Positions 24,378-32,213 of a DNA stretch of 64,000 nt are shown one piece after another. The position numbers and the translations under genes were made by a program. The notes beneath the pieces were generated by a model. That model did no database searches. It saw only the letters and a program-made list of their open reading frames with translations, and was not told where the DNA came from. Positions within the stretch are counted from its first letter, which is position 1, and every line of letters starts with the position of its first letter. Origin of the DNA: Coprothermobacter platensis DSM 11748 (GTDB lineage: Bacteria > Coprothermobacterota > Coprothermobacteria > Coprothermobacterales > Coprothermobacteraceae); assembly GCF_000378005.1 (NCBI RefSeq), contig NZ_KB899040.1:501468-565467 (forward strand), in the 5' to 3' direction.

Positions 24378-25671
24378 AGGATTGGCAAGAAGGATTCAAA
24401 ACATTTTTGCGCCGTTTAAATCTAAAGGCATACTGAAGCAGGAAGACATCGATCAATTCTTGAAAGACCTTCGCTGGCTCCTCATTGAAGCAGATGTCAG
24501 TCTTCCTGTGGTTAATGAACTTATTGAACGATTAAAGAATACACTTAAACCACAAACAGGTGTTGTTTCACCACAGGATTATTTACTAAAGACCGTTTAC
24601 GAAGAACTTACAGGAATTCTTGGCTCATACAGACCATTAAAAAACAATCCCAAAGGCGTATCTATTTACCTGTTGGCTGGTTTGCAAGGTTCTGGTAAAA
24701 CAACCACTGCCGCCAAGTTGGGTTACTTCTTGAAACGCTCTGGGAAATCCGTGGTTTTAGGGGCTGCTGACCCTTATAGGCCAGCAGGTGCAGAGCAGCT
24801 AAGAGTTCTGGCTCAAGAAAACGGTCTTAATTATGAGAGCTTTATCGAAGATGGCCATGTTAATGTGAACAAGATCAAAGATTTTGCCAAGCGCAGTCTG
24901 CATGATGTACTTATTCTCGATACAGCAGGTCGTTTGCATGTCGAGGCAGACATGCTTAAAGAACTTAGCATGCTAAACGCGCAACTAAATCCACAAGAGG
25001 TATTGCTCGTTGTGGATGCCATGTTAGGACAGGAGGCTGCAAACATTGCTAAGTCCTTCAAAGAGGCAGCTCCGGTAAGTGGTGTTGTCCTAGCTAAAGC
25101 AGATGGAGATGAACTCGGTGGCGCTGCGTTGTCTGTTGCCTTTGTTTCTGGCGTGCCTATTTTGTTCATGGGAACGGGAGAGCATATTAAGGATTTTGAG
25201 CCCTTTGACCCAGCGGAAACAGCGGCCATGATACTGGGCATAGGAAATCCAAAATCATTTATGCGGAAGATCATGGAACTTCAGCAGGAGATGGAGGATA
25301 AGCCTTCAGCAAAGGGCAAAGAAGAAAAATTCGATATGAGCATGTTGCTGGATGCCTTTGATTCCATAAGCAAAGAATCGTTAGTGGATTATATGGCTCG
25401 AGCTCTTCCTGTAAATGCTAATGTGGATCCTGAAGCATTGGAACAAGGTAAGGAACGCATTAAACATATGAAAGCTATTATTCAGTCCATGACTGCTTAT
25501 GAACGTAAGCACCCGGAGGTGCTCAACGCCTCTCGGAGGCGCCGCATTGCTAATGGTAGTGGAACGACAGTACAAGAGGTTAACATGCTTATGAAACAAT
25601 ATGGAATGATGCGTAAATTTGCTAAGAACCCTTCTCAGCTCAGAAAGATGCTGAAGGGCGGTCTAATATAA
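24370..25671 (+). CDS. ffh: Signal recognition particle protein Ffh
   Basis: Ffh binds signal sequences and 4.5S RNA and, with FtsY, delivers ribosomes to the membrane. The 433-residue product has an N domain (1-95), a GTPase G domain with G1 GLQGSGKTTT (104-113) and G3 DTAGRLH (184-190), and a methionine-rich M domain ending in FAKNPSQLRKMLKGG. The G4 guanine-specificity motif, usually TKLDGD, reads AKADGD (242-247): Lys and Asp are kept, Thr and Leu are both Ala. The ATG has GGAGG a few bases upstream. Confidence 0.96.
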   Translation: MFEGLARRIQNIFAPFKSKGILKQEDIDQFLKDLRWLLIEADVSLPVVNELIERLKNTLKPQTGVVSPQDYLLKTVYEELTGILGSYRPLKNNPKGVSIYLLAGLQGSGKTTTAAKLGYFLKRSGKSVVLGAADPYRPAGAEQLRVLAQENGLNYESFIEDGHVNVNKIKDFAKRSLHDVLILDTAGRLHVEADMLKELSMLNAQLNPQEVLLVVDAMLGQEAANIAKSFKEAAPVSGVVLAKADGDELGGAALSVAFVSGVPILFMGTGEHIKDFEPFDPAETAAMILGIGNPKSFMRKIMELQQEMEDKPSAKGKEEKFDMSMLLDAFDSISKESLVDYMARALPVNANVDPEALEQGKERIKHMKAIIQSMTAYERKHPEVLNASRRRRIANGSGTTVQEVNMLMKQYGMMRKFAKNPSQLRKMLKGGLI

Positions 25672-25687
25672 AAGGAGGTGTTTTGTA

Positions 25688-25933
25688 GTGGCAGTAAAGA
25701 TGAGATTGTTACGTGTAGGAGCCAAAGGTCAACCGTCTTATCGTGTGGTAATTGCAGACGAGCGTTCGCCTAGGGATGGTAGGTTTATTGAGATTGTGGG
25801 ATTTTATAACCCGAGAACAGAGCCAGAAACCATTCAGTTAAAAGAAGACCGTGTGAAGTATTGGCTTAGCGTCGGTGTACGTCCTACAGATTCTGTAAGA
25901 ATGCTCCTAAGGAAATCAAACATTTTAGGCTAA
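25688..25933 (+). CDS. rpsP: 30S ribosomal protein S16
   Basis: S16 stabilises the 16S rRNA 5' domain. The 81-residue product is the full family length, with MRLLRVGAKGQPSYRVVIAD at its start, GRFIEIVGFYNPR, and WLSVGVRPTDSVRMLL near the end. The GTG start at 25688 follows an excellent AAGGAGGTG site. It lies 16 bases after ffh, the standard order. The KH-domain gene khpA that often comes next is absent. Confidence 0.97.
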   Translation: MAVKMRLLRVGAKGQPSYRVVIADERSPRDGRFIEIVGFYNPRTEPETIQLKEDRVKYWLSVGVRPTDSVRMLLRKSNILG

Positions 25934-25948
25934 TGAGGAAGTGATGTC

Positions 25949-26353
25949 ATGCAAGTGAAAAGAAATGTTGTTATTAAAGGGATTGTCACGCCGTGGCTTA
26001 GGGACGATTTGAGAGCAAAAGCCAATGCTTTGATAAAACAAACAGAAATAGAAATGCAAACATTGGAGCGTCAGATGCGTCAATTGTCTGTTATGGTGCC
26101 TGGAGAGAATGATGCTCAGAAGAATATGGTTCGGCAGCAGCTCCAGTTGGAACTGAACGATAGGGAAACATTGATCAGGCAGTTGAAATCGGATTTGGCT
26201 AACATCGATAAGCTCCAAGACGGTGAAGAAGTTGTTTATGCAGTTTTAGAAGGCTTTGTGGATCTGCAGCCTGGTGATGTATTTGAAGATAAGATCAACA
26301 AGGCTGAAGTTATCATAAAAGATGGAGCAGTCGTCGAACTGAGAAATGCCTAA
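25949..26353 (+). CDS. ylqD: YlqD-family protein
   Basis: This 134-residue soluble protein matches YlqD in position (between rpsP and rimM) and plan. An N-terminal stretch VKRNVVIKGIVTPWL is followed by a long charged coiled coil (about 20-90) and a small beta domain with EGFVDLQPGD and an acidic-hydrophobic end. Its function is unknown; the context suggests ribosome maturation. The ATG overlaps no gene and follows GAGGAAGTGAT. It overlaps rimM by 8 bases. Confidence 0.7.
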   Translation: MQVKRNVVIKGIVTPWLRDDLRAKANALIKQTEIEMQTLERQMRQLSVMVPGENDAQKNMVRQQLQLELNDRETLIRQLKSDLANIDKLQDGEEVVYAVLEGFVDLQPGDVFEDKINKAEVIIKDGAVVELRNA

Positions 26354-26828
26354 AGAGAAAATTTGCTTGGGAAGTTTCGGTAGAGTCTTCGGCGTTAAAG
26401 GTGAGATTTATTTTAACCTTTATGGATCTCCTGATATATTGCAAACGGCCGATTCTTTATTCTTAGATGATGGAACAGCGCTAGTGATTCAGCACGTAAC
26501 TTTAGGTCCTGATGGGCGTTACTTAATAAAATTCCGTGGTGTTAATAGTGCCGAACAAGCCGAAACACTTGTGAACAAGAAGGCGTACGTAAAGGGACGT
26601 ACTGGATCAGGTGATTTCTATACTACCAGTGAGCTTATAGAGATGGACGTAGTGTTAAACGGGAGTATCGTCGGCAAAGTCTTGGACTTGCAAGGTACAG
26701 AAGATGCTCCTTATCTTGTATTGGATATAAATGGAAAAGAAATGCGCACACCGTTCATTAAGGAAGCATTGAGAATCGATCGTGAGGCTAAAAAAGTAGA
26801 AATAATAAGCGAGGGTTATTTGGTGTGA
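26346..26828 (+). CDS. rimM: 16S rRNA processing protein RimM
   Basis: RimM assists maturation of the 30S head domain and binds S19. The 160-residue product has the N-terminal barrel with LGSFGRVFGVKGEI and the C-terminal PRC-barrel with LIEMDVVLNGSIVGKV, then DINGKEMRTPFIKEAL. The start ATG lies inside the end of ylqD, and the 3' end overlaps trmD (GTGTGA), so rimM-trmD are coupled as in most bacteria. Confidence 0.93.
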   Translation: MPKEKICLGSFGRVFGVKGEIYFNLYGSPDILQTADSLFLDDGTALVIQHVTLGPDGRYLIKFRGVNSAEQAETLVNKKAYVKGRTGSGDFYTTSELIEMDVVLNGSIVGKVLDLQGTEDAPYLVLDINGKEMRTPFIKEALRIDREAKKVEIISEGYLV

Positions 26829-27589
26829 AGAAATTCGTTGTGGTTACGCTTTTCCCAGAGGTCTTGGATTGTTGGCTAAACGCAAGTGTCATAGGTAGGG
26901 CTCGTGGTAACGTCTTTGATGTAAAGTATGTGAATCCAAGAGATTTTTCCACAGATAACTACCATTCCGTTGATGATTATATGTTCGGAGGCGGAAGTGG
27001 CATGCTTATGCGCTATGACGTGTTGAAGCCTGCTTTAGAGCACGCCAAAGCTATGAGCACTAATCCGTTTTGTTTGGCTTTTTCCGCTGGCGGAAGGGTT
27101 TTGAAGCAAGACATGTGCCAAGAGATGAGCGAGTATGATGGAGACATCGTCCTGATGTGCGGTCATTACGAAGGCATGGATGATAGAATCATGGACGATG
27201 TTGACTTAGAACTCTCCATAGGAAACTTTGTCCTCAGTGGTGGAGAAGTGGCTGCAGCAGTTTTAATGGAGTCAATAATACGTCTGCTTCCTGGTTTTGT
27301 GGAAAAACCTATCAATGTGCAAAAGGAAAGCTTTGTTGATGGACTTTTGGAAGAACCTCAGTTCACACGTCCTCGTGTGTATGAAGGTAAGAGCGTTCCT
27401 GATATCCTGTTAAGTGGCCATCATGAACGTATCGAACAATGGAAAAGGGAACAAAAGCTAAAAAGAACTTTACTGCAAAGACCTGATTTATTGCTTTCTA
27501 CACATTTAGATAAAAAGGACATGCAACAGCTCAAACAAATTTTCCAGGAATTAGAAGACGTGAAGAGGGCGATATTTAGTGGACAATAG
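26825..27589 (+). CDS. trmD: tRNA (guanine-37-N1)-methyltransferase TrmD
   Basis: TrmD methylates G37 next to the anticodon, preventing frameshifts. The 254-residue SPOUT enzyme has the knot motifs GGGSGMLMR, CGHYEGMDDRI and LSIGNFVLSGGE, plus the C-terminal tRNA-binding domain with LLSGHHERIEQWKREQ. The start is the GTG overlapping rimM by 4 bases. It overlaps the next gene, a second SPOUT protein, by 11. Confidence 0.96.
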   Translation: MKKFVVVTLFPEVLDCWLNASVIGRARGNVFDVKYVNPRDFSTDNYHSVDDYMFGGGSGMLMRYDVLKPALEHAKAMSTNPFCLAFSAGGRVLKQDMCQEMSEYDGDIVLMCGHYEGMDDRIMDDVDLELSIGNFVLSGGEVAAAVLMESIIRLLPGFVEKPINVQKESFVDGLLEEPQFTRPRVYEGKSVPDILLSGHHERIEQWKREQKLKRTLLQRPDLLLSTHLDKKDMQQLKQIFQELEDVKRAIFSGQ

Positions 27590-28172
27590 TAATGGGCAGT
27601 CTGAGCGAAGACATTGCAGTTTGTCTATTGCTCTTATGCATTATCCCATGTATGATCGTGAGTATAAGGTTGTCACCACATCCATTACAAATCTCGATAT
27701 TCACGACATTGCCCGATTGAGTAGAACATACAACTTATCGGATTTTTGGGTCATTACGCCCATAAAGGCGCAGCAGGAGCTCGTAGGGCGCATTATAAAG
27801 TACTGGAGTTCTGATGCGGGTAGGTCTTACAATCCCCATCGGGGTGATGCTTTGTCGTTGGTAAGAGTTGTTGATGATATTGAGAATGTCGTAGAGATTA
27901 TTCATAATCGTGAAGGAAAACTGCCAAAGTTGATAGCTACAGACGCGAGGCCTTACCCCAATATGGTAAACTATGAGTTTGTAAAGGATTTGGTCAGAGC
28001 TAATGAACCTGTGGTTCTTGTTTTAGGTACAGGCCACGGTATTGCATACGAGATGATTAGAAGAATGGATTACTTCCTGGCACCGATAAGGCCAAATGGG
28101 GATTTTAACCATTTGTCTGTTAGGTCGGCCGCATCCATTCTGGTTGACAGAATCATCGGCGACAGTTTGTGA
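27579..28172 (+). CDS. SPOUT-type RNA methyltransferase encoded next to trmD (TM1570-like)
   Basis: The 197-residue product resembles the small trmD-linked SPOUT family typified by Thermotoga maritima TM1570 (Pfam Methyltrn_RNA_4). It has ALMHYPMYDREYKVV, a central LIATDARPYPN and the C-terminal knot segment LVLGTGHGIAYEM followed by FNHLSVRSAASILVDRI, which would hold the S-adenosylmethionine. RNA target is unknown. The GTG start overlaps trmD; rplS follows. Seen mainly in thermophiles and anaerobes with this gene order. Confidence 0.75.
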   Translation: MDNSNGQSERRHCSLSIALMHYPMYDREYKVVTTSITNLDIHDIARLSRTYNLSDFWVITPIKAQQELVGRIIKYWSSDAGRSYNPHRGDALSLVRVVDDIENVVEIIHNREGKLPKLIATDARPYPNMVNYEFVKDLVRANEPVVLVLGTGHGIAYEMIRRMDYFLAPIRPNGDFNHLSVRSAASILVDRIIGDSL

Positions 28173-28192
28173 ATGTAAGGAGGTTGTAAAAA

Positions 28193-28549
28193 ATGGACAT
28201 CGTTAGAAGAATTGAACAAACGATGATGAGAGAAGATTTGCCGTCTGTTGATGTAGGCGACACAGTACGTGTAAAATGGAGATTCAACGAGAAAGATCGC
28301 AGCGGTGAGGAAAAGAGCCGTGTGCAGGCTTTTGAGGGTATTATCATAGCTAAAAAGGGTACAGGCATAAGCGAATCCATTTTGGTAAGAAAAATATCTT
28401 CAGGCATTGGCGTGGAGAAGTCTTTTCCTATTCACAGCCCCAATCTGGTCGGACTTGAAATCGTTACCAAAGGTAAAGTAAGAAGAGCAAAACTTTACTA
28501 TTTACGCGATAAGAAACACTTGGTTGTGAAGAAGAGAAGCAGATTCTAA
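28193..28549 (+). CDS. rplS: 50S ribosomal protein L19
   Basis: L19 lies at the subunit interface. The 118-residue product has the family core [30 protein letters not shown], and [13 protein letters not shown], with the basic [10 protein letters not shown] tail. The ATG has a strong AAGGAGG site. lepB starts one base after the stop codon. Confidence 0.97.
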   Translation: MDIVRRIEQTMMREDLPSVDVGDTVRVKWRFNEKDRSGEEKSRVQAFEGIIIAKKGTGISESILVRKISSGIGVEKSFPIHSPNLVGLEIVTKGKVRRAKLYYLRDKKHLVVKKRSRF

Positions 28550-28550
28550 T

Positions 28551-29072
28551 ATGCCTCGAAAATTTCTTGGCGAAATTTTTGAGTGGATTATCGCAATAGT
28601 CTTGGCTGCAGCCATAGTTATTCCCCTAAGGGTGTATGTGCTGCAGCCTTACAAAGTTTATATGACTTCCATGGTTCCTACTTTCGAACCTGGTGATGTG
28701 GTTATTGGCCTTAAGAGTACCGTTGCAGGCAAGATTGAACGCGGCGATGTAGTGATAGTGGGTGGTCCGTTTAGTAACAACGAATTGTATATTAAACGTG
28801 TCATCGGACTGCCTGGTGAAATCATTTCCATATCTAATGGCGTCGTGTATATAAATGGTTCCCCCTTGGCCGAGCCGTGGCTTCCCAGCGATGCACTGAA
28901 CGCATCGGGAGAAATGCCTCCAACAAAGCTCTCAAATGATCAATACTTCGTGATGGGTGACAACAGAATCGCAAGTAGAGATAGCAGAGCCTTCGGGCCA
29001 GTTACCAAACAGGAAGTAAAAGCCAAAGTTGTACTTCGTATATATCCGCTGGATAAAATAAGGAGTTTCTGA
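28551..29072 (+). CDS. lepB: Signal peptidase I
   Basis: LepB removes signal peptides of exported proteins at the outer face of the membrane. The 173-residue product is the short Gram-positive type: one N-terminal membrane segment (about 10-30), the catalytic Ser40 in MTSMVPTF, the catalytic Lys82 in YIKRVIGLPGE, and GDNRIASRDSRAFG. There is no separate ribosome site in the one-base gap from rplS, so it depends on the upstream ribosome. A 12-bp hairpin starting within the first codons could hide the start. Confidence 0.95.
   Translation: MPRKFLGEIFEWIIAIVLAAAIVIPLRVYVLQPYKVYMTSMVPTFEPGDVVIGLKSTVAGKIERGDVVIVGGPFSNNELYIKRVIGLPGEIISISNGVVYINGSPLAEPWLPSDALNASGEMPPTKLSNDQYFVMGDNRIASRDSRAFGPVTKQEVKAKVVLRIYPLDKIRSF
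28555..28583 (+). promoter_or_regulatory. Hairpin over the first codons of lepB
   Basis: Twelve paired positions (28555-28566 with 28572-28583; one G-T wobble) enclose the loop TTGGC. The left arm begins at the fifth base of lepB. By random expectation such a stem should not occur in a window this size. It could reduce initiation at lepB unless a ribosome finishing rplS opens it, matching signal peptidase to rplS translation. This role is inferred. Confidence 0.4.
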
Positions 29073-29674
29073 TGAAAGACACACCGTCATGGGAGCTAGA
29101 ACATCAGCTGTTCGGTGACGCTGTGGTGGGTGTAGATGAAGTGGGAAGAGGCTCTGTGGCGGGCCCATTAATTGTTTGCGCTGCTCGTTTTCATGATTTT
29201 CCACCTGTTACTTGGCGCGACTCTAAACAGATGACTCCCCGTGGACGAAAGAATGTTTTCCCCATGCTTTTAGACTCCTGCGATTTCGGTATAGGTATGG
29301 TTATGCCTTGGGATATAGATAAGCATGGAATAACCTGGGCCTTATCTTATGCTGCCGAAGAAGCGCTATCTAAAGTTTATGACAATAAAAGTGTAGTTGT
29401 CTTCGACGGACGTATTCCTTTGACCAGAGGAGTTAAAAACGGACGCTGTATGGTAAAGGGAGATGCCTTGCTCCCCACAGTGGCTGCTGCAAGTGTTATT
29501 GCTAAAGTGACCAGAGACGAGCTGATGGTGTGCTTAGATGGTTTTTTTCCTAAATACGATCTATGCCATAACAAAGGGTATGGCACGAAGAAACACTTGG
29601 AAGCTGTAAGACGTTACGGTGTAACAAACCATCATAGACGCTCTTTCCTGAGGTCTTTTGTTGGGGAAGAGTAG
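29072..29674 (+). CDS. rnhB: Ribonuclease HII
   Basis: RNase HII cuts RNA in RNA-DNA hybrids and at single ribonucleotides in DNA. The 200-residue product has the active-site start GVDEVGRGSVAGPL with D22 and E23, DSKQMTPRGRKN, and the later SVIAKVTRDE with a third acidic ligand. The ATG overlaps the lepB stop (TGATG). A terminator-shaped hairpin begins 12 bases after its stop codon, already inside yraN. Confidence 0.95.
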   Translation: MKDTPSWELEHQLFGDAVVGVDEVGRGSVAGPLIVCAARFHDFPPVTWRDSKQMTPRGRKNVFPMLLDSCDFGIGMVMPWDIDKHGITWALSYAAEEALSKVYDNKSVVVFDGRIPLTRGVKNGRCMVKGDALLPTVAAASVIAKVTRDELMVCLDGFFPKYDLCHNKGYGTKKHLEAVRRYGVTNHHRRSFLRSFVGEE

Positions 29675-30014
29675 ACACTTTTCTGAAGACGCAGTGGCGT
29701 CTTTTTTATCTTCTCAGCATTACGTTATTTTGGACAGGAATATTGTTTTTCCCGGTGGAGAAGTAGATATTGTTGCCGAAAAAAAGCAACAACTTGTTTT
29801 TATTGAAGTGAAGTACAGAAAGTATTTTGATGCTGCGGAGGCTTTTGATTTAAGAAAATTTCAACGCATATGGAATTGTGCTTATCTTTATACGAGGGGA
29901 GAACGCAGTTTTCGTGTCGACCTCTTTGCATGCGGACCGAAAGAAACATTCTGGTATAAGGGGGTTAGAGAAGATGGATGTTGTGACAGTATGGAGCGGG
30001 TTAACTTATGGTAA
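29661..30014 (+). CDS. yraN: YraN/UPF0102-family nuclease-like protein
   Basis: This family of small proteins has a restriction-endonuclease-like fold, and its biological role is unknown. The 117-residue product keeps the core motif GGEVDIVAEKKQQLVFIEVKYR, interrupted only as in the family: Glu-x-Asp then Glu-x-Lys, the nuclease metal site. It follows rnhB and precedes comM, the usual order. TTG 29661 is preferred because GAGG at 29650-29653 is 7 bases upstream; TTG 29658 is also in frame. It overlaps rnhB by 14 bases and comM by 41. Confidence 0.85.
   Translation: MGKSRHFSEDAVASFLSSQHYVILDRNIVFPGGEVDIVAEKKQQLVFIEVKYRKYFDAAEAFDLRKFQRIWNCAYLYTRGERSFRVDLFACGPKETFWYKGVREDGCCDSMERVNLW
29686..29707 (+). 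terminator. Intrinsic terminator shape inside the 5' end of yraN
   Basis: AAGACGC (29686-29692), loop AGTG, GCGTCTT (29697-29703), with an unbroken run of six T (29702-29707). This is the most canonical intrinsic terminator structure in the window. It starts 12 bases after the rnhB stop but lies about 25-47 bases into yraN, in conserved helix codons. It may end the rnhB transcript or attenuate yraN-comM-dprA. Confidence 0.55.
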
Positions 30015-31410
30015 TGCGTTCATACCTGTGGAAATACAGGTTACCTATGGCGCAGGTCTACCTGCTTTTCATATGGTGGGAATGGTATCGGAAAGCGTGG
30101 AGGAATCCAAAGAGCGTGTTCGATACGCTTTAAAATCTGTTGGAAAAACGCTACCTCAAGGAAGGGTCATGGTAGCTTTTTTACCAAGCGAAGTAAGTAA
30201 AAGCGGGGCACACTTCGATTTAGCCGTGCTCTATGCGTTCTTAAAAGGCAGCTCAGAAAGGTTCATTGTGGGGGAAGTTGGATTAGATGGAACGGTGAGG
30301 ATTACTCCTCAGAGTTTAAAGGTGATTGCATCGGCATATTTGAACGGTAAACGTTCTTTCATTTGTCCAACGCTGACGAGCGACATATTGGAACTCATGC
30401 CTGAGGCAGATTTTTTTATGATAGATAAAGTTTCTCAGCTCATGGATGGTGAAACATCTAAGCCCCTTCCGTCTCCTAACAAGGTTGCTCAAGCTAAATA
30501 TGACCTAAATGAAGTAAAAGGCTCCGGTATAAAAAGAGTTGCGTTAATTGCTGCTGCCGGTTGGCATCATATGCTTCTACTCGGTAATCCAGGTGTTGGT
30601 AAGACTATGGTCGCCGAGCGTTTGGTAGGGATCATGCCAGAGATGAGTCAAGAAGAGAAATTGGACTTGCTGTCAACTACGGGGTCTTTTCCTGTACAAA
30701 GGCCATCTCGTTTTACGTCTTGGAATAGTACGCCCGCTGGTTTCTTTGGTTCAGCAAAGGGATCTCCAGGTGAAGCGACGTTTTCTCATAGGGGCATTCT
30801 TATCATGGACGAGTTTCCTCAATATAGAAAAGATATCCTGGAGGGTTTGAGAACGGTTTTAGATACAGGAACGATTGTGGCTTCATACGGGAACCAGCGG
30901 CTCACCTGGCCAGCAGATTTTCTTCTGGTAGCCACTTCAAACCCATGCCCGTGCGGATATTTAGGACATCCTAAAAAAGTTTGTAAAGATGCTCCGAGTA
31001 GTGTTTTGAGATACTTGGGACGCTTAAGTGGACCGGTGGCTGATCGTATAGATCTTCACTATTGGGTTAAGAGCGATGAAACCGATAGATATGTAGAAGG
31101 GGCATGTGACAAGGTTAAAGCGGTTTGGGAGAAGCAATATGAACGGTGGCATAAAGAGGGCATAGATCATGCAGGTAAAATTCCTGGCGAACACGTAGAT
31201 GATTTAATATGTGTCAGTAGCAGTATAAAAAGCATGCTTAATGACTCAGTAGAAAAGTCTGGGCTCTCTCGTAGAGAACGCCATAAAATACTACGTTTAA
31301 GCAGGACAATAGCAGATTTGGACGGTGAAGAAGACATAAGTGTGGCGCATCTTGCCGAAGCACTGTCTTACAGGCAGGTTTTGCCTTGGTTAAAATCTTT
31401 GGTGCCATAA
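29974..31410 (+). CDS. comM: ComM/YifB-type AAA+ protein (Mg chelatase-like)
   Basis: ComM is a hexameric helicase that promotes branch migration during natural transformation in some bacteria. The 478-residue product has an N-terminal Lon-protease-like fold domain (about 1-170, with GLPAFHMVG and SVEESKERVRYALKS), a AAA+ domain with Walker A GNPGVGKTM and Walker B ILIMDEFPQY, and a C-terminal helical domain with CPCGYLG. ATG 29974 is chosen; the earlier in-frame TTG (29878) lies deep in yraN. dprA follows after one base, so both transformation genes are coupled. Confidence 0.9.
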   Translation: MDVVTVWSGLTYGNAFIPVEIQVTYGAGLPAFHMVGMVSESVEESKERVRYALKSVGKTLPQGRVMVAFLPSEVSKSGAHFDLAVLYAFLKGSSERFIVGEVGLDGTVRITPQSLKVIASAYLNGKRSFICPTLTSDILELMPEADFFMIDKVSQLMDGETSKPLPSPNKVAQAKYDLNEVKGSGIKRVALIAAAGWHHMLLLGNPGVGKTMVAERLVGIMPEMSQEEKLDLLSTTGSFPVQRPSRFTSWNSTPAGFFGSAKGSPGEATFSHRGILIMDEFPQYRKDILEGLRTVLDTGTIVASYGNQRLTWPADFLLVATSNPCPCGYLGHPKKVCKDAPSSVLRYLGRLSGPVADRIDLHYWVKSDETDRYVEGACDKVKAVWEKQYERWHKEGIDHAGKIPGEHVDDLICVSSSIKSMLNDSVEKSGLSRRERHKILRLSRTIADLDGEEDISVAHLAEALSYRQVLPWLKSLVP

Positions 31411-31411
31411 G

Positions 31412-32176
31412 ATGGATTACGTGTTGAACGGTAAAGATCCCCTTTTCAATGACAGGTTAGCGGATTTAGATCCCAAGCGTTCTTTGTACCTCCGTGGAAA
31501 CAGAATAGGTTTGGAAAGAACAGTTGGTATTGTCGGTACAAGGCATGCGTCTCCATATGGTTTAAGAATTGCTTATGAGCTTGGACGCTATTATGCATGC
31601 GAGGGCTACGTGGTCATCAGTGGGCTGGCTTACGGGGTCGATGAGAAGGGCCACGAGGGGGCACTTTCTGTGGGTGGTAAGACTGTCGGCGTTTTGGGCC
31701 ATGGTTTGAACCATCACTATCCAAAGGCAACGCTGCCTATTAGGAAGCAAATTGAACAAACAAGCTTTGTCATAAGTTGGTATGAACCTGACCAAGGTCC
31801 ACGTAAGCCGTTTTTCAGAGAACGCAATTGGCTTATTGCAGCACTGAGTGATTTCATCGTTGTAGTGGAAGCTCCTTTGAAGAGTGGGGCATTAATCACA
31901 GCTAGTTTTGCTTTGGAAATGGGCAAAGATGTTAAAGCAGTACCCGGTGATATAGATAGACCCAGTGCTGCTGGCAGTAACTTGCTCATACTGGATGGTG
32001 CGGAGCCCATTGTTTCTGTACCAGAAAGCGAAATGCAGAAATACAAGAGCTGCAAAACTTTACAGGACATAATTGCTGTCAGTGGTAGTCTGGTAGAGGC
32101 TGGCCGATTGTTGGCTAAATGGCAGTCTACAGGTATGCTTACCATGGATGGCGATATCATAAAGTGGCGTAGCTAA
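31412..32176 (+). CDS. dprA: DNA processing protein DprA (short form)
   Basis: DprA binds incoming single-stranded DNA and loads RecA during transformation. The 254-residue product is the Rossmann domain, with IVGTRHASPYG, VISGLAYGVDEKGHEGAL, GALITASFALEMGKDV and PGDIDRPSAAGSN, plus a C-terminal winged helix (about 205-254). The N-terminal SAM-like domain of longer DprA proteins is missing. topA, which often lies between dprA and trmFO, is absent. Confidence 0.93.
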   Translation: MDYVLNGKDPLFNDRLADLDPKRSLYLRGNRIGLERTVGIVGTRHASPYGLRIAYELGRYYACEGYVVISGLAYGVDEKGHEGALSVGGKTVGVLGHGLNHHYPKATLPIRKQIEQTSFVISWYEPDQGPRKPFFRERNWLIAALSDFIVVVEAPLKSGALITASFALEMGKDVKAVPGDIDRPSAAGSNLLILDGAEPIVSVPESEMQKYKSCKTLQDIIAVSGSLVEAGRLLAKWQSTGMLTMDGDIIKWRS

Positions 32177-32201
32177 GTGTTTTTAAAGCGCTGATGAATT
32201 G

Positions 32202-32207
32202 TAAAAT
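32202..32207 (+). promoter_or_regulatory. -10 box of trmFO, predicted leaderless
   Basis: TAAAAT ends 6 bases before the trmFO ATG at 32214. No Shine-Dalgarno lies between. A T-rich stretch at 32180-32184 is a weak -35 candidate. The short 37-base gap after dprA leaves room for little else. Confidence 0.4.
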
Positions 32208-32213
32208 ATAAAC

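Noticed and set aside
25508-25541. Two small GC hairpins in tandem inside ffh
   Set aside because: Stems of 6 bp, no T-run, strongly constrained coding region; chance is likely.
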